Shown: piece after piece, positions 8,254-16,376 of the stretch | Layout: every line of letters begins with the position of its first letter | How positions within the stretch are numbered: position 1 is the stretch's first letter | DNA from: Variovorax sp. WS11 | GTDB lineage: Bacteria > Pseudomonadota > Gammaproteobacteria > Burkholderiales > Burkholderiaceae_C | Direction: 5' to 3' | Assembly (NCBI RefSeq): GCF_010499245.1 | Contig: NZ_JAAGOW010000005.1 | Coordinates: forward strand, 806,001-870,000 | Length of the DNA: 64,000 nt | The notes under the pieces: model-generated | Databases searched by the model: none | What the model saw: only the letters and a program-made list of their open reading frames with translations | Told to the model about the DNA's origin: nothing | Translations under genes and position numbers: made by a program

Positions 8254-9647
8254 ACACAAGCACTCTTGCGACCCCCGCGGTCCCCGTCTGTCACGTCGTC
8301 AAGGGCAAGGTCGTCACCGGCGCGGCTCACGAGTTCGGCAGCCCGCAGGCGCGCTTCGCGACCCCGGCGCTGGACCTGAACGATCTGGTGTGGACACGCC
8401 GCGAGCCTGGCCCCGCCTTCGACACGCCGCTGGCCGAGATCATCGACGTGCTGGTGGCCACCGGCGAGCGGCTCAAGCGCGACCCGGACGGGCTGCTCGC
8501 CGAGGCGCTCGATTTCAGCGTGCGCACCAGCCCGCTGCCGCGCGACGTCCTGGAGCGCTCCTATGCCGGCCTGGGCCGCGCCTTCGACAACCGCGGCCTG
8601 CTCTTCCAGGTCGAGCAGGAGCTCGGCGGCGCCGACGTGCTGGACGGCTGGCGCCTCATCGACAACGCGCCCAGCGGTCGCACGCACCGGATGCGCGCCT
8701 TCCCGCCGCGGCTGATCCACGTGATCGCCGGCAACGCGCCGGGCGTGGCCGCGATGTCGGTGGTCCGGGGCGCGCTGACCAAGGGCGTGCACCTGATCAA
8801 GCTGCCTTCCAACGATCTCTTCACGGCCACGGCGATCCTGCGCACCATGGCGGCGGTCGCGCCCGGCCATCCGCTGGTGCGCTCGTTCTCGGCGGCCTAT
8901 TGGCGCGGCGGCGATGCCCAGATCGAGAGCCTGCTGTTCCGGCCGCAATTCTTCGACAAGGTGGTGGCCTGGGGCGGCGAGAGCACGATCCGCAGCGTCA
9001 AGCAGTACATCGGCCCGGGCTTCGAGCTGGTGGCCTTCGATCCGAAGACCTCGATCTCGCTGATCGGCCGCGAGGCCTTCGCCTCCGACGCCGCACTGGC
9101 CGAGGTGGCCGAGCGCGCCGCGACCGACGCGACGATCATGAACCAGCAGGCCTGTGCGTCGAGCCGCGTGCAATTCGTCGAGGGCTCGGTCGAGGAGGTC
9201 GATCGCTATTGCGCGCTGCTGCAGGCGCGGCTGGGTGTGCAGCGCGAGACCTGCTCCGCGATCGGCAGTCCGCTGCCGGCCGATCTGCGCGACGAGATCG
9301 ACGGCCTGCGCGGCATGGAGCCGCACTACCGCGTGTGGGGCGGCTACGAGGGCCGGGGGCTGGTGATCCGCTCGGAGGAGCAGGTCGACTTCCATCCGGA
9401 CGGCCGCGTGGTCAACGTTGTGCCGGTGGCGAGCCTGGCCTCGGCGGTGGGCTGCGCCAACGTTGCGACGCAGACGGTCGGCGTCTACCCGCCGAAGCGC
9501 AAGGCGGAGTTGCGCGACGCGCTCGCCGCGGCCGGCGTGCAGCGCATCGTCGAGCTCGGCAAGGCGGTGGCCTTCGAGGCGGGCATCTCGCACGACGGCT
9601 TCCTGCCGCTGAGCCGCTTCGTGCGCTGGGTCAACGACGAAGGTTGA
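8250..9647 (+). CDS. LuxC-like acyl-CoA reductase (aldehyde-forming)
   Basis: 465 residues in the aldehyde dehydrogenase-like LuxC family, which reduces acyl groups to aldehydes with NADPH through a cysteine thioester. Cys302 in NQQACASSR is the probable nucleophile. VIAGNAPGVAAMS and KLPSNDLFTATAIL match the cofactor-binding part. The start overlaps the LuxE-like gene. Without luxAB this is not a light-producing system; it probably makes or consumes an aldehyde in catabolism or forms a wax-like storage product. Length is near the family's usual 450-490. Confidence 0.75.
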   Translation: MNTSTLATPAVPVCHVVKGKVVTGAAHEFGSPQARFATPALDLNDLVWTRREPGPAFDTPLAEIIDVLVATGERLKRDPDGLLAEALDFSVRTSPLPRDVLERSYAGLGRAFDNRGLLFQVEQELGGADVLDGWRLIDNAPSGRTHRMRAFPPRLIHVIAGNAPGVAAMSVVRGALTKGVHLIKLPSNDLFTATAILRTMAAVAPGHPLVRSFSAAYWRGGDAQIESLLFRPQFFDKVVAWGGESTIRSVKQYIGPGFELVAFDPKTSISLIGREAFASDAALAEVAERAATDATIMNQQACASSRVQFVEGSVEEVDRYCALLQARLGVQRETCSAIGSPLPADLRDEIDGLRGMEPHYRVWGGYEGRGLVIRSEEQVDFHPDGRVVNVVPVASLASAVGCANVATQTVGVYPPKRKAELRDALAAAGVQRIVELGKAVAFEAGISHDGFLPLSRFVRWVNDEG

Positions 9648-9670
9648 TCGCCTGCACGGGGCTTGCCGCT

Positions 9671-9688
9671 GATATCGTGAAAGATATC
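9671..9688. promoter_or_regulatory. Paired GATATC sites, possible operator of the XRE-MarR gene
   Basis: Two GATATC hexamers separated by six bases lie 19-36 bases before the start of the XRE-MarR regulator. Each hexamer is itself palindromic, so the pair is also an inverted repeat. Position and symmetry suit autoregulation by the protein encoded just downstream, but no other copy was noticed, so this is a guess from layout. Confidence 0.3.
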
Positions 9689-9706
9689 GACCCGCAGGCC
9701 TACCCG

Positions 9707-10447
9707 ATGACCGAACCAAGCACCTGGAGCAAATCCTCATGGGCCGAGTTGCTGAAGGAGAAGCGCGCCGCCGCGGGATGGTCGCAGCGCGAGCTGGCCC
9801 AGCGCGCCGGCGTGCACCAGCCGCAGATCGTGCGCGCCGAACGCGGCGAGGACCTGCAGCTGTCGGTGCTCGCGCGCATCGCGGCGCCGCTGGGCTTGGC
9901 GCCAGGGCTGGCCTCCATGGCGTCGGTGGCGGACGACGACGGTGTCGTGCAGCCCAACCTGGAGAGCTGGCGCCGTGCCTGGCCGGAGGTCGATCCGCAG
10001 GTGTTCGCCGTGCTGGCGCGCCTGTCGCGCCTTGGGGCGCACGTCGAGCGCGGCATCGCGTCGCTGGCCGCCGCGCAGGGACTGAATTCCGGCGAGGTGA
10101 TGGTGCTGGGCGCGCTGCGGCGCATGGGGCCGCCCTTCGAGAGCACGCCCACCGGGCTGAAGGAGCGGCTGTGGATCTCGCTGCCGGGGCTGAAGAAGCG
10201 GCTCGACAGGCTGGTCGCGCGCGGGCTGGTGGAGCGGGTCCACAACCCGCTCGACCGGCGCGGGCAGATGGTCCGCATGACCGCGCTCGGTGACCAGGCG
10301 CTGGACCGCCTGATCGCCCACCCGGCGCCGGTCTTCAAGGCCGTGCGGGCGTTGCCGAACGACGAGCGCCGCGCGCTGTCGAACAGCCTGAGGCGCCTGC
10401 TGCAGCAACTGGAGGGCGCTGTCGAAGGTCCCTTCGACGGGCTCTAG
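9707..10447 (+). CDS. Transcriptional regulator: XRE-type HTH fused to MarR-type winged helix
   Basis: 246 residues with ATG at 9707. Residues about 12-65 are a Cro/CI helix-turn-helix (WSQRELAQRAGVHQPQIVRA). Residues about 105-215 are a MarR-like winged helix (LKERLWISLPGLKKRLDRLV, with the wing NPLDRRGQMVRMT). Two DNA-binding modules in one protein is unusual; MarR proteins normally have a single wHTH plus dimerisation helices. It follows the LuxC-like gene and precedes an MFS pump, a usual position for a MarR-type sensor of an aromatic or lipophilic ligand. The paired GATATC sites upstream may be its operator. Confidence 0.8.
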   Translation: MTEPSTWSKSSWAELLKEKRAAAGWSQRELAQRAGVHQPQIVRAERGEDLQLSVLARIAAPLGLAPGLASMASVADDDGVVQPNLESWRRAWPEVDPQVFAVLARLSRLGAHVERGIASLAAAQGLNSGEVMVLGALRRMGPPFESTPTGLKERLWISLPGLKKRLDRLVARGLVERVHNPLDRRGQMVRMTALGDQALDRLIAHPAPVFKAVRALPNDERRALSNSLRRLLQQLEGAVEGPFDGL

Positions 10448-10528
10448 ACCTTCCGATCCACCGCCTTTTGCAACGAATCGCAAGGGCAGGTGACAAGGGT
10501 CCCGGAGACGGGGCACCAGGAGACGTTC

Positions 10529-12004
10529 GTGAAACAAGATTCCCCCACGCCGGCCGAGAATCGGCGCTGGCTTCTGATCCTCGCCGTGCTGGTGTTCGCC
10601 GAGGTGAACAGCTCCTTCGAGGTCGGCATGATGTACGGCGCCCTGGCCACGCTGATGCGCGAGTTCGGCGATCCGGTCGGCGTCGGCTGGCTGATCACGG
10701 CCTTCCTGCTCGTCGGCGCCGTGTCGGCCGGCCTGAGCTCGCGCCTGGGCGATCTGTACGGCCGGCGCAGGCTGCTGATCCTGACGCTGGCGTTCGCGCT
10801 GGCCGGCTCGCTCATCGGTGCTTTCGCCACCAGCCTGCCGTGGCTGATCGCCGGGCGCGCGGTGCAGGGCATGTCGGCGGCGCTGCTGCCGCTCACCATC
10901 GGGCTGGTGCGCGAGCATCTGCCGAAGGCGCGCGTGCCGGTGGGCATCGGCTGGGTGGCTGCGATGGCGAGCTTCACGGCCGGCGCGGGCATCCTGCTCG
11001 GGGGCTGGCTGGTCGACCATGCGGGCTGGCGCTGGATCTTCTGGTTCTCGGTCGGCCAGACGGCGCTGTCGATCGTCGCGGTTGCGACGCTGCTGCCGCC
11101 CTCGGTGCGGCAGGCGGCGGTGGGGCGCCTCGACCTGCTCGGCGGCGTGCTGTTCGCGCCCGGTGTCGCGTTGCTGCTGTGGGCCGTCACGCGCATGAAG
11201 GGGAGCGGTCCGGCCGACCCGGTCACGCTCGGGCTGATCGCGACCGGCCTGCTGGCGATCGCGGCCTGGGTACGTCACGAATGGCGCCACCCGCAGCCCA
11301 TGATCGACGTGCGCCGCTTCGCCGAACGCCAGGTCGGGCTGGCGATGGGGCTGATGGCGCTGTTCGGTCTCGGCACGGCGCAGCTGATGCTCGTGATCCT
11401 GCTGCTCGCGCAGCAGCCGGCGTGGACCGGCATCGGCCTCGGCCTCACGGCCACGCTGGCCGCAACGATCAAGGTGCCTGCCAGCATCGCAGGCCTGTTC
11501 GGAGCGCCGTGGAGCGGGCATGTCGCGGCGCGGCATGGTGCGCGGCGCGCGGCGCTGGTCGGCAGCGTCGTGATCTGCGCCGGCTGGGTGGGCGTGCTGC
11601 TGCACCACGACGCCGTGTGGCTGCTGGTCGCGGAGGCCTTCCTGATCACCCTCGGCGGATCGATCCTCTATGCGGCAATCCCCAACCTGATCGTCGAGGT
11701 CGCGCCCACGGATCGCACCAGCGAGATCAACGGCATGTCGCACGTCGTTCGCACCGTGGGCACCGCGATCGGCACGCAGCTCGCGACCCTGCTTCTGGCC
11801 AGCTCGACGGTGAGCGACGCGGCCCGGGGCGCCGGCACGCATCCGAGCCCGGCCGCCTATGCGCTCACCTTCGCCTTCGTCATCGCCTGTGCCGGCGCCG
11901 GCGTGCTGCTCGCCATTGCCTTGCCGCGCCGCAGCAGCGCGGGGGCGCCGTTGCAAGTGCCCTCGCAGGTGGCGGGCCGATCCGAGTCCACGGGTAATTA
12001 CTGA
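10529..12004 (+). CDS. MFS transporter, drug:H+ antiporter-like (first paralogue)
   Basis: About 491 residues from the GTG at 10529, which has AGGAG six bases before it; a GTG at 10490 is an in-frame alternative. Many hydrophobic helices are evident, with MFS motif A as GLSSRLGDLYGRRR after the second helix and GRAVQGMSAALLP later; length suits a 14-helix DHA2 member. The start region FAEVNSSFEVGMMYGAL is almost shared with the MFS gene at 18877, so the two are paralogues flanking the envelope module. Probable proton-driven uptake or export of the cluster's substrate or a toxic intermediate across the inner membrane. Confidence 0.85.
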   Translation: MKQDSPTPAENRRWLLILAVLVFAEVNSSFEVGMMYGALATLMREFGDPVGVGWLITAFLLVGAVSAGLSSRLGDLYGRRRLLILTLAFALAGSLIGAFATSLPWLIAGRAVQGMSAALLPLTIGLVREHLPKARVPVGIGWVAAMASFTAGAGILLGGWLVDHAGWRWIFWFSVGQTALSIVAVATLLPPSVRQAAVGRLDLLGGVLFAPGVALLLWAVTRMKGSGPADPVTLGLIATGLLAIAAWVRHEWRHPQPMIDVRRFAERQVGLAMGLMALFGLGTAQLMLVILLLAQQPAWTGIGLGLTATLAATIKVPASIAGLFGAPWSGHVAARHGARRAALVGSVVICAGWVGVLLHHDAVWLLVAEAFLITLGGSILYAAIPNLIVEVAPTDRTSEINGMSHVVRTVGTAIGTQLATLLLASSTVSDAARGAGTHPSPAAYALTFAFVIACAGAGVLLAIALPRRSSAGAPLQVPSQVAGRSESTGNY

Positions 12005-12045
12005 TAGCCCTTGGTTGACGTTCCGGAGGGCCTGTGCAACCATAC

Positions 12046-12062
12046 GAACACTGTTCGATTAT
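12046..12062 (+). promoter_or_regulatory. GAAC-N3-GTTC operator with -10 box before the DUF1302 gene
   Basis: A perfect palindrome GAACACTGTTC, extended to CGAACACTGTTCG, is followed at once by GATTAT, a -10-like hexamer. It lies 86 bases before the DUF1302 start. The same arrangement recurs upstream of five other operon starts in this window, so this copy links the outer-membrane module to that regulon. Confidence 0.6.
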
Positions 12063-12141
12063 TGGCATGACGCACCGACCACCCAAAAAGGCGTCGCGCC
12101 GGCCCCGCCAGATTTCCCATTCCTACAAAACTGGAGACTCG

Positions 12142-13848
12142 ATGAGCAAAGAACGAGGGACTCGCCGCCGCGCTACGCGCAGCGAACACGCCTTGAAGGC
12201 GGCCTGCATCGGTGCGGCGGTGGCCATGGCCGCGCCCGCGGCCGCCTTCAAGATCGACACCGGCTCGCCCGACCTGGAGATCACGCTCGACACCACGGTG
12301 CGCTACAACGCCGCGATGCGTACCGGCGAGCGTGACCTGCGCCTGGTCAACTCGCCGGCGGTGGACGAGGGCAACTGGCTGTTCGGCAAGAACGACACGA
12401 CGCTGTCGCGCTTCGATATCTACTCCGAGTTGGACTTGAGCTACAAGAGGAACATGGGCTTGCGCCTCAGCGCAACAGGCTGGTACGACAATAACTTCCC
12501 CGACAGGAGCCGCAGCGACCCGCGCTTCGCGACCGTTCCGAACTATGCGCGCAACGAATTCACTGGCTACATCGACCGCTACTACAAGGGCCCTTCCGCC
12601 GAGTTCATGGACGCCTTCGCATGGACCAACCTCGACTTCGGCGGCACCTCGCTGAACCTGAAGGCCGGCCGCTTTGCCTGGCTGCCGGGCGAATTCCTGT
12701 TCGGCAATGGCGGCAGCGTGTCTTACTCGATGGCGCCCAACGACGGCCGCAAGTCGGACCTGAGCCCGGGCGCCTCGGCCAAGGAAACGGCGCTGCCGAT
12801 CGGCCAGGTCGGCGCCACCTGGCAGCTCAACAACGCGTGGTCGCTGATGGGCCAGTACACGGGCGAATTCCGCTCCTCGCGCATTTCCGAAGGCGGCACC
12901 TTCTGGCAGGTCAACGACACCGCGCTCGAAGGCCCGCAATTCATTTCCAATCCGGCCGTTCCGCGCGCCCCTTCCTTCAAGGGCGACAAGGGCGACATCG
13001 CGCTGGGCCTGAAGTGGTCGCCGGAAAAGCTCGAGGGCGACGCCTTGGGCCTGTGGCTGCGCCGCTTCGACGACAAGAATCCCAGCTGGCTGAGCCAGAT
13101 CGGGGTCAACGCCAACGGCTCGCGCATCGGCCGCGCGGTCTATGCGAAGGACATCGAGCTCATCGGCCTGACCTACAACACCTTGCTCGCGGGCTGGGGC
13201 ACCGGCATCGAGCTGAACTACCGCCGCAAGATGCCGTTGAACGTGCGCAGCGGCTTCGCCTTTGGGACTTTCCCCGGCCTCGTCAGGGACCCCGGCATGG
13301 AAGGCCCGCGCGGCAACACCGTCCACTTCCTGATGAGCGCCGTTTCGACGATCAACAAGAACGCGCTCTTCGACTCGGGCTCGATCGCGCTGCAGTTCGA
13401 CGCCATGCACCTGGACAAGATCACCAGCGGCGCCAGCCTTTACAACGGCCGGGGCGGCAACCCCGCCTGCACCGACAACCTGGTGCTGCGCGGCTGCTCG
13501 ACGCGCAACGCTGCCAGCATTGCCCTGTCGTTCACGCCGACGTGGCAGCAGGTCTTCCCGAGCATCGACATCTCGACGCCGCTGTTCGTGACCTACGGTT
13601 TGTCGGGCAATGCCGCCGCAGTCGGCGCCGGCGTCACGCCCAAGGGGTCGTGGCTGGTCCGCCCGGCAATCCGCATCGAGTACCTGGCCGGCAAGTACAA
13701 GCACCAGTTCGACCTGGCCTACACCGCGCGCGGCGGCAAGACCGGCAACATCGCCACCGGCCCGGGCGCAGCGCCGTTCTTCGCCTCCGGCCTGGCGAAC
13801 TTCCGCGATCGCAACTACCTGAGCTTCACCTACCAGACCGCGTTCTGA
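12142..13848 (+). CDS. DUF1302 family outer-membrane protein
   Basis: 568 residues from the ATG at 12142, which has GGAGA five bases before it. An Arg-rich N-terminus and a hydrophobic stretch ending in APAAA form a signal peptide of about 35 residues. The rest has the alternating pattern, aromatic girdle residues and C-terminal Phe (FTYQTAF) of an outer-membrane beta-barrel. DUF1302 is a family of unknown structure-function, usually encoded with DUF1329 and an RND pump in proteobacteria that use hydrophobic substrates; that is the case here. Likely role: passage of a lipophilic substrate across the outer membrane. A palindromic operator precedes it. Confidence 0.85.
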   Translation: MSKERGTRRRATRSEHALKAACIGAAVAMAAPAAAFKIDTGSPDLEITLDTTVRYNAAMRTGERDLRLVNSPAVDEGNWLFGKNDTTLSRFDIYSELDLSYKRNMGLRLSATGWYDNNFPDRSRSDPRFATVPNYARNEFTGYIDRYYKGPSAEFMDAFAWTNLDFGGTSLNLKAGRFAWLPGEFLFGNGGSVSYSMAPNDGRKSDLSPGASAKETALPIGQVGATWQLNNAWSLMGQYTGEFRSSRISEGGTFWQVNDTALEGPQFISNPAVPRAPSFKGDKGDIALGLKWSPEKLEGDALGLWLRRFDDKNPSWLSQIGVNANGSRIGRAVYAKDIELIGLTYNTLLAGWGTGIELNYRRKMPLNVRSGFAFGTFPGLVRDPGMEGPRGNTVHFLMSAVSTINKNALFDSGSIALQFDAMHLDKITSGASLYNGRGGNPACTDNLVLRGCSTRNAASIALSFTPTWQQVFPSIDISTPLFVTYGLSGNAAAVGAGVTPKGSWLVRPAIRIEYLAGKYKHQFDLAYTARGGKTGNIATGPGAAPFFASGLANFRDRNYLSFTYQTAF

Positions 13849-13870
13849 GCAGCACTTCGAAGGAATCGAG

Positions 13871-15232
13871 ATGAACATTCGACGCATCGCAACCGCCGCG
13901 CTGTGCCTCGGCATCGGCGCGAGCTTCGTGCCCGCAGCCAACGCCGACGACGGCGATCGCCTGCCCTGGGGCGCCGTGAAGGCCGGCAACAAGGACGGCA
14001 GCATCGCGGCCTGGGACGGCGGCCTTCCGGCCAACACCAGCCCGCCCGGCTTCAAGAAGGACTCCGGCTTCTGGACCGACCCCTACGCGGCCGACAAGCC
14101 GCTCTACACCGTGACGGCAGCCAACATGGCGCAGTACGCCGACAAGCTCTCCGAGGCGACCAAGGAGCTGCTGAAGCGCTACCCGACCTTCCGCATCGAC
14201 GTCTACCCGACACGCAGGCCGGCCAACTACTCGGCCTGGTTCGTCGAGAACACCCGCAAGAACGCTGCCGGCCGCTGCAAGGCAATCGAGGACGGCGAAG
14301 CGGTGACCGGCTGCTTCGGCGGCACGCCCTTCCCCGCTCCGAAGACCGGACAGGAGGGGATGTGGAACATGATGCTGACGAACAAGGGCGCGTCTTCGTG
14401 GACCTACGGCCAGGCCTGGTACGTGGATGGCGGCGGCAACAAGGTCATGACGGCCGAGGTGAACAACCGCAACCAGAACGACTACTTCAACCCGAAGCTC
14501 ACTTCCGAGGAGTTCTACGCCAGGGGTGGCCAGTACTTCATGAACAACAACATCTACACCGCGCCGGCGCGGATCACCGGCGAGGGGAACCTGCAGCGCA
14601 AGTTCATCAACCCGGTGCAGCAGCCCGACAAGACCTGGGCCTACACGCCGGGCCAGCGCCGCGTGCGGTTGTCGCCGGATGCGAGCTACGACTTCCCGGT
14701 CGCGACGGCCGCCGGGGCCATGCTGTACGACGAGATCTATGCCTTCTCGGGCCGGCTCGACCGCTTCGACTGGAAGCTGGCCGGCACGAAGGAGATGCTG
14801 ATCCCATACAACAACTACAAGTACCTGGCCGGCAAGCCCGACGACATCCTGATGAAGGGCCACCCGAACCCGGACGCGATGCGCTGGGAGCTGCACCGCG
14901 TCACGGTGGTCGACGCCACGCTCAAGCCGGGCGCGCGCCACGTGGCCGCCAAGCGCCGCTTCTACATGGACGAGGACATCCCCGGCGCGGTGGTGATCGA
15001 CGCCTGGGACGCCACCGGCAAGCTCTCGCGCGGCATCCTGAACCCGACGGTCTGGGCCTACGACAAGCAGGCGGTGGTGCAGGGCGGTACCTTCTACTTC
15101 GACTTCGGCACCGGGGCCTGGTACAACTCCTCGATCCTCGGCGGCTACAAGGGCCTGTTCATGGACATCGACACGGTCGATGCCGACGCCTTCTACAGCC
15201 CCGAAGGCCTGGCACGCCGGACCCAGCGCTGA
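13871..15232 (+). CDS. DUF1329 family periplasmic protein
   Basis: 453 residues with a signal peptide (MNIRRIATAALCLGIGASF, cut near ANADD). After it comes the typical DUF1329 start DRLPWGAVKAGNKDGSIAAW. The family has a LolA/LolB-like fold prediction and is thought to be a periplasmic lipid- or hydrophobe-binding partner. It starts 22 bases after the DUF1302 gene with GAAGGA upstream. Always travelling with DUF1302, it probably ferries the substrate between the outer-membrane barrel and the inner-membrane MMPL protein encoded two genes later. Confidence 0.85.
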   Translation: MNIRRIATAALCLGIGASFVPAANADDGDRLPWGAVKAGNKDGSIAAWDGGLPANTSPPGFKKDSGFWTDPYAADKPLYTVTAANMAQYADKLSEATKELLKRYPTFRIDVYPTRRPANYSAWFVENTRKNAAGRCKAIEDGEAVTGCFGGTPFPAPKTGQEGMWNMMLTNKGASSWTYGQAWYVDGGGNKVMTAEVNNRNQNDYFNPKLTSEEFYARGGQYFMNNNIYTAPARITGEGNLQRKFINPVQQPDKTWAYTPGQRRVRLSPDASYDFPVATAAGAMLYDEIYAFSGRLDRFDWKLAGTKEMLIPYNNYKYLAGKPDDILMKGHPNPDAMRWELHRVTVVDATLKPGARHVAAKRRFYMDEDIPGAVVIDAWDATGKLSRGILNPTVWAYDKQAVVQGGTFYFDFGTGAWYNSSILGGYKGLFMDIDTVDADAFYSPEGLARRTQR

Positions 15233-15277
15233 GTGCACGCGAGCGTGGCCCAGGGTGCATCGTTATCCGCTCGCGCC

Positions 15278-16369
15278 ATGCGGCACGTGAGCGCCCTCGC
15301 GACGATCGCGGCCTGCCTCTGTGCATCGGTCGTGGCCGGCGCGGCGGGCCCGTCCGCACCCGCCTTCGTCGATCCGCTCGATGCACCGGCGCGCATGTCG
15401 CCGCGCGCGCTGCGGGCGCCGGTTTTTGCGCTGGCGGTGGTCGATGCCGAGCATGTCGTCGCCGTCGGCCCGCGTGGCCACATCCTGCGCTCCGCGGACC
15501 GCGGCAAGACCTGGGAGCAGCGGCCCGCGCCGGTCAGCACCGACCTGCTCGCCGTGCAGTTCCCGTCCCCCACGCAGGGCTGGGCGGTGGGCCACGATGG
15601 CGTGGTGCTGCACAGCACCGACGGCGGGCTGAGCTGGCGCCGCGTGCTCGACGGGCGCAGCCTCGGGACGATGATGGTGTCGTACTACGAGAAAAAGGGT
15701 GCTGCCGCCGACCCGGCGCTCGCGCGGGCGCGCGACGACGCCAAGCGCATGGCCGAGGACGGCCCGACCCGGCCCTTTTTGGCCGTGCACTTTCGCGATG
15801 AGCGCGAGGGTTGGGCGGTCGGCCAATTCAACCTGATCCTCCACACGGCCGATGGCGGCGCGACGTGGGAGCCGTGGCTCGACCGCACCGACAACCCCGA
15901 CGGCTATTCGCTGCATGCCATCCGCCAGGCCGGCGACCAGGTGGTGATCGTCGGCGAGCTCGGTCTGGTCATGCGCCTGGATGCGGCGGCCGGGCGCTTC
16001 GTGCGCATCCAGACGCCGTATCCCGGCACCTGGTTCGGCATGGCGGCTTCGAAGGACGCGATCGTCGCGCTCGGCCTGCGCGGCACGGCTTGGCGCTCGG
16101 CCGACGCCGGCGCGAGCTGGAAGCCGCTGGCCACCGGCACCCATGCGGCCGTGAACGGCGGCGTGGTCCTGCCCGATGGCCGCCTGGTGCTGGCCACGCA
16201 GGCGGGCGAGCTGCTGGTCGGCACCGCGCTTGGCGACAGCTTCGTGCGGATGGCGCCGATGCCCGGATTGGGCGCGGCTTTCGACGTGGTCTCGATGGAA
16301 GCCGACTGGCTGCTCGTCGCCGGCCCTTCCGGCGTACAGCGGCTGGCGATGGCGCCGGCGGCGAGGTGA
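15278..16369 (+). CDS. YCF48-like beta-propeller protein, exported
   Basis: 363 residues from the ATG at 15278, chosen because a signal peptide (MRHVSALATIAACLCASVV) starts there; a GTG at 15233 directly after the preceding stop is an alternative. Several repeats of the GxxGxILRSxDxGxTW type mark a YCF48/BNR-like propeller (HILRSADRGKTW, VVLHSTDGGLSW, LILHTADGGATW). In DUF1302/DUF1329 clusters such propellers are regular companions of the RND protein and may scaffold the periplasmic complex. Its stop is seven bases before the MMPL start. Confidence 0.8.
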   Translation: MRHVSALATIAACLCASVVAGAAGPSAPAFVDPLDAPARMSPRALRAPVFALAVVDAEHVVAVGPRGHILRSADRGKTWEQRPAPVSTDLLAVQFPSPTQGWAVGHDGVVLHSTDGGLSWRRVLDGRSLGTMMVSYYEKKGAAADPALARARDDAKRMAEDGPTRPFLAVHFRDEREGWAVGQFNLILHTADGGATWEPWLDRTDNPDGYSLHAIRQAGDQVVIVGELGLVMRLDAAAGRFVRIQTPYPGTWFGMAASKDAIVALGLRGTAWRSADAGASWKPLATGTHAAVNGGVVLPDGRLVLATQAGELLVGTALGDSFVRMAPMPGLGAAFDVVSMEADWLLVAGPSGVQRLAMAPAAR

Positions 16370-16376
16370 CACAGCG

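Noticed and set aside
6898..9647. A bioluminescence operon
   Set aside because: Only LuxE-like and LuxC-like genes are present; luxA, luxB and luxD equivalents are absent.
8226..9740. A 504-codon open frame on the - strand opposite the LuxC-like gene
   Set aside because: Composition is that of an antisense shadow; the + strand frame has a clear family match and an overlapping start with its neighbour.
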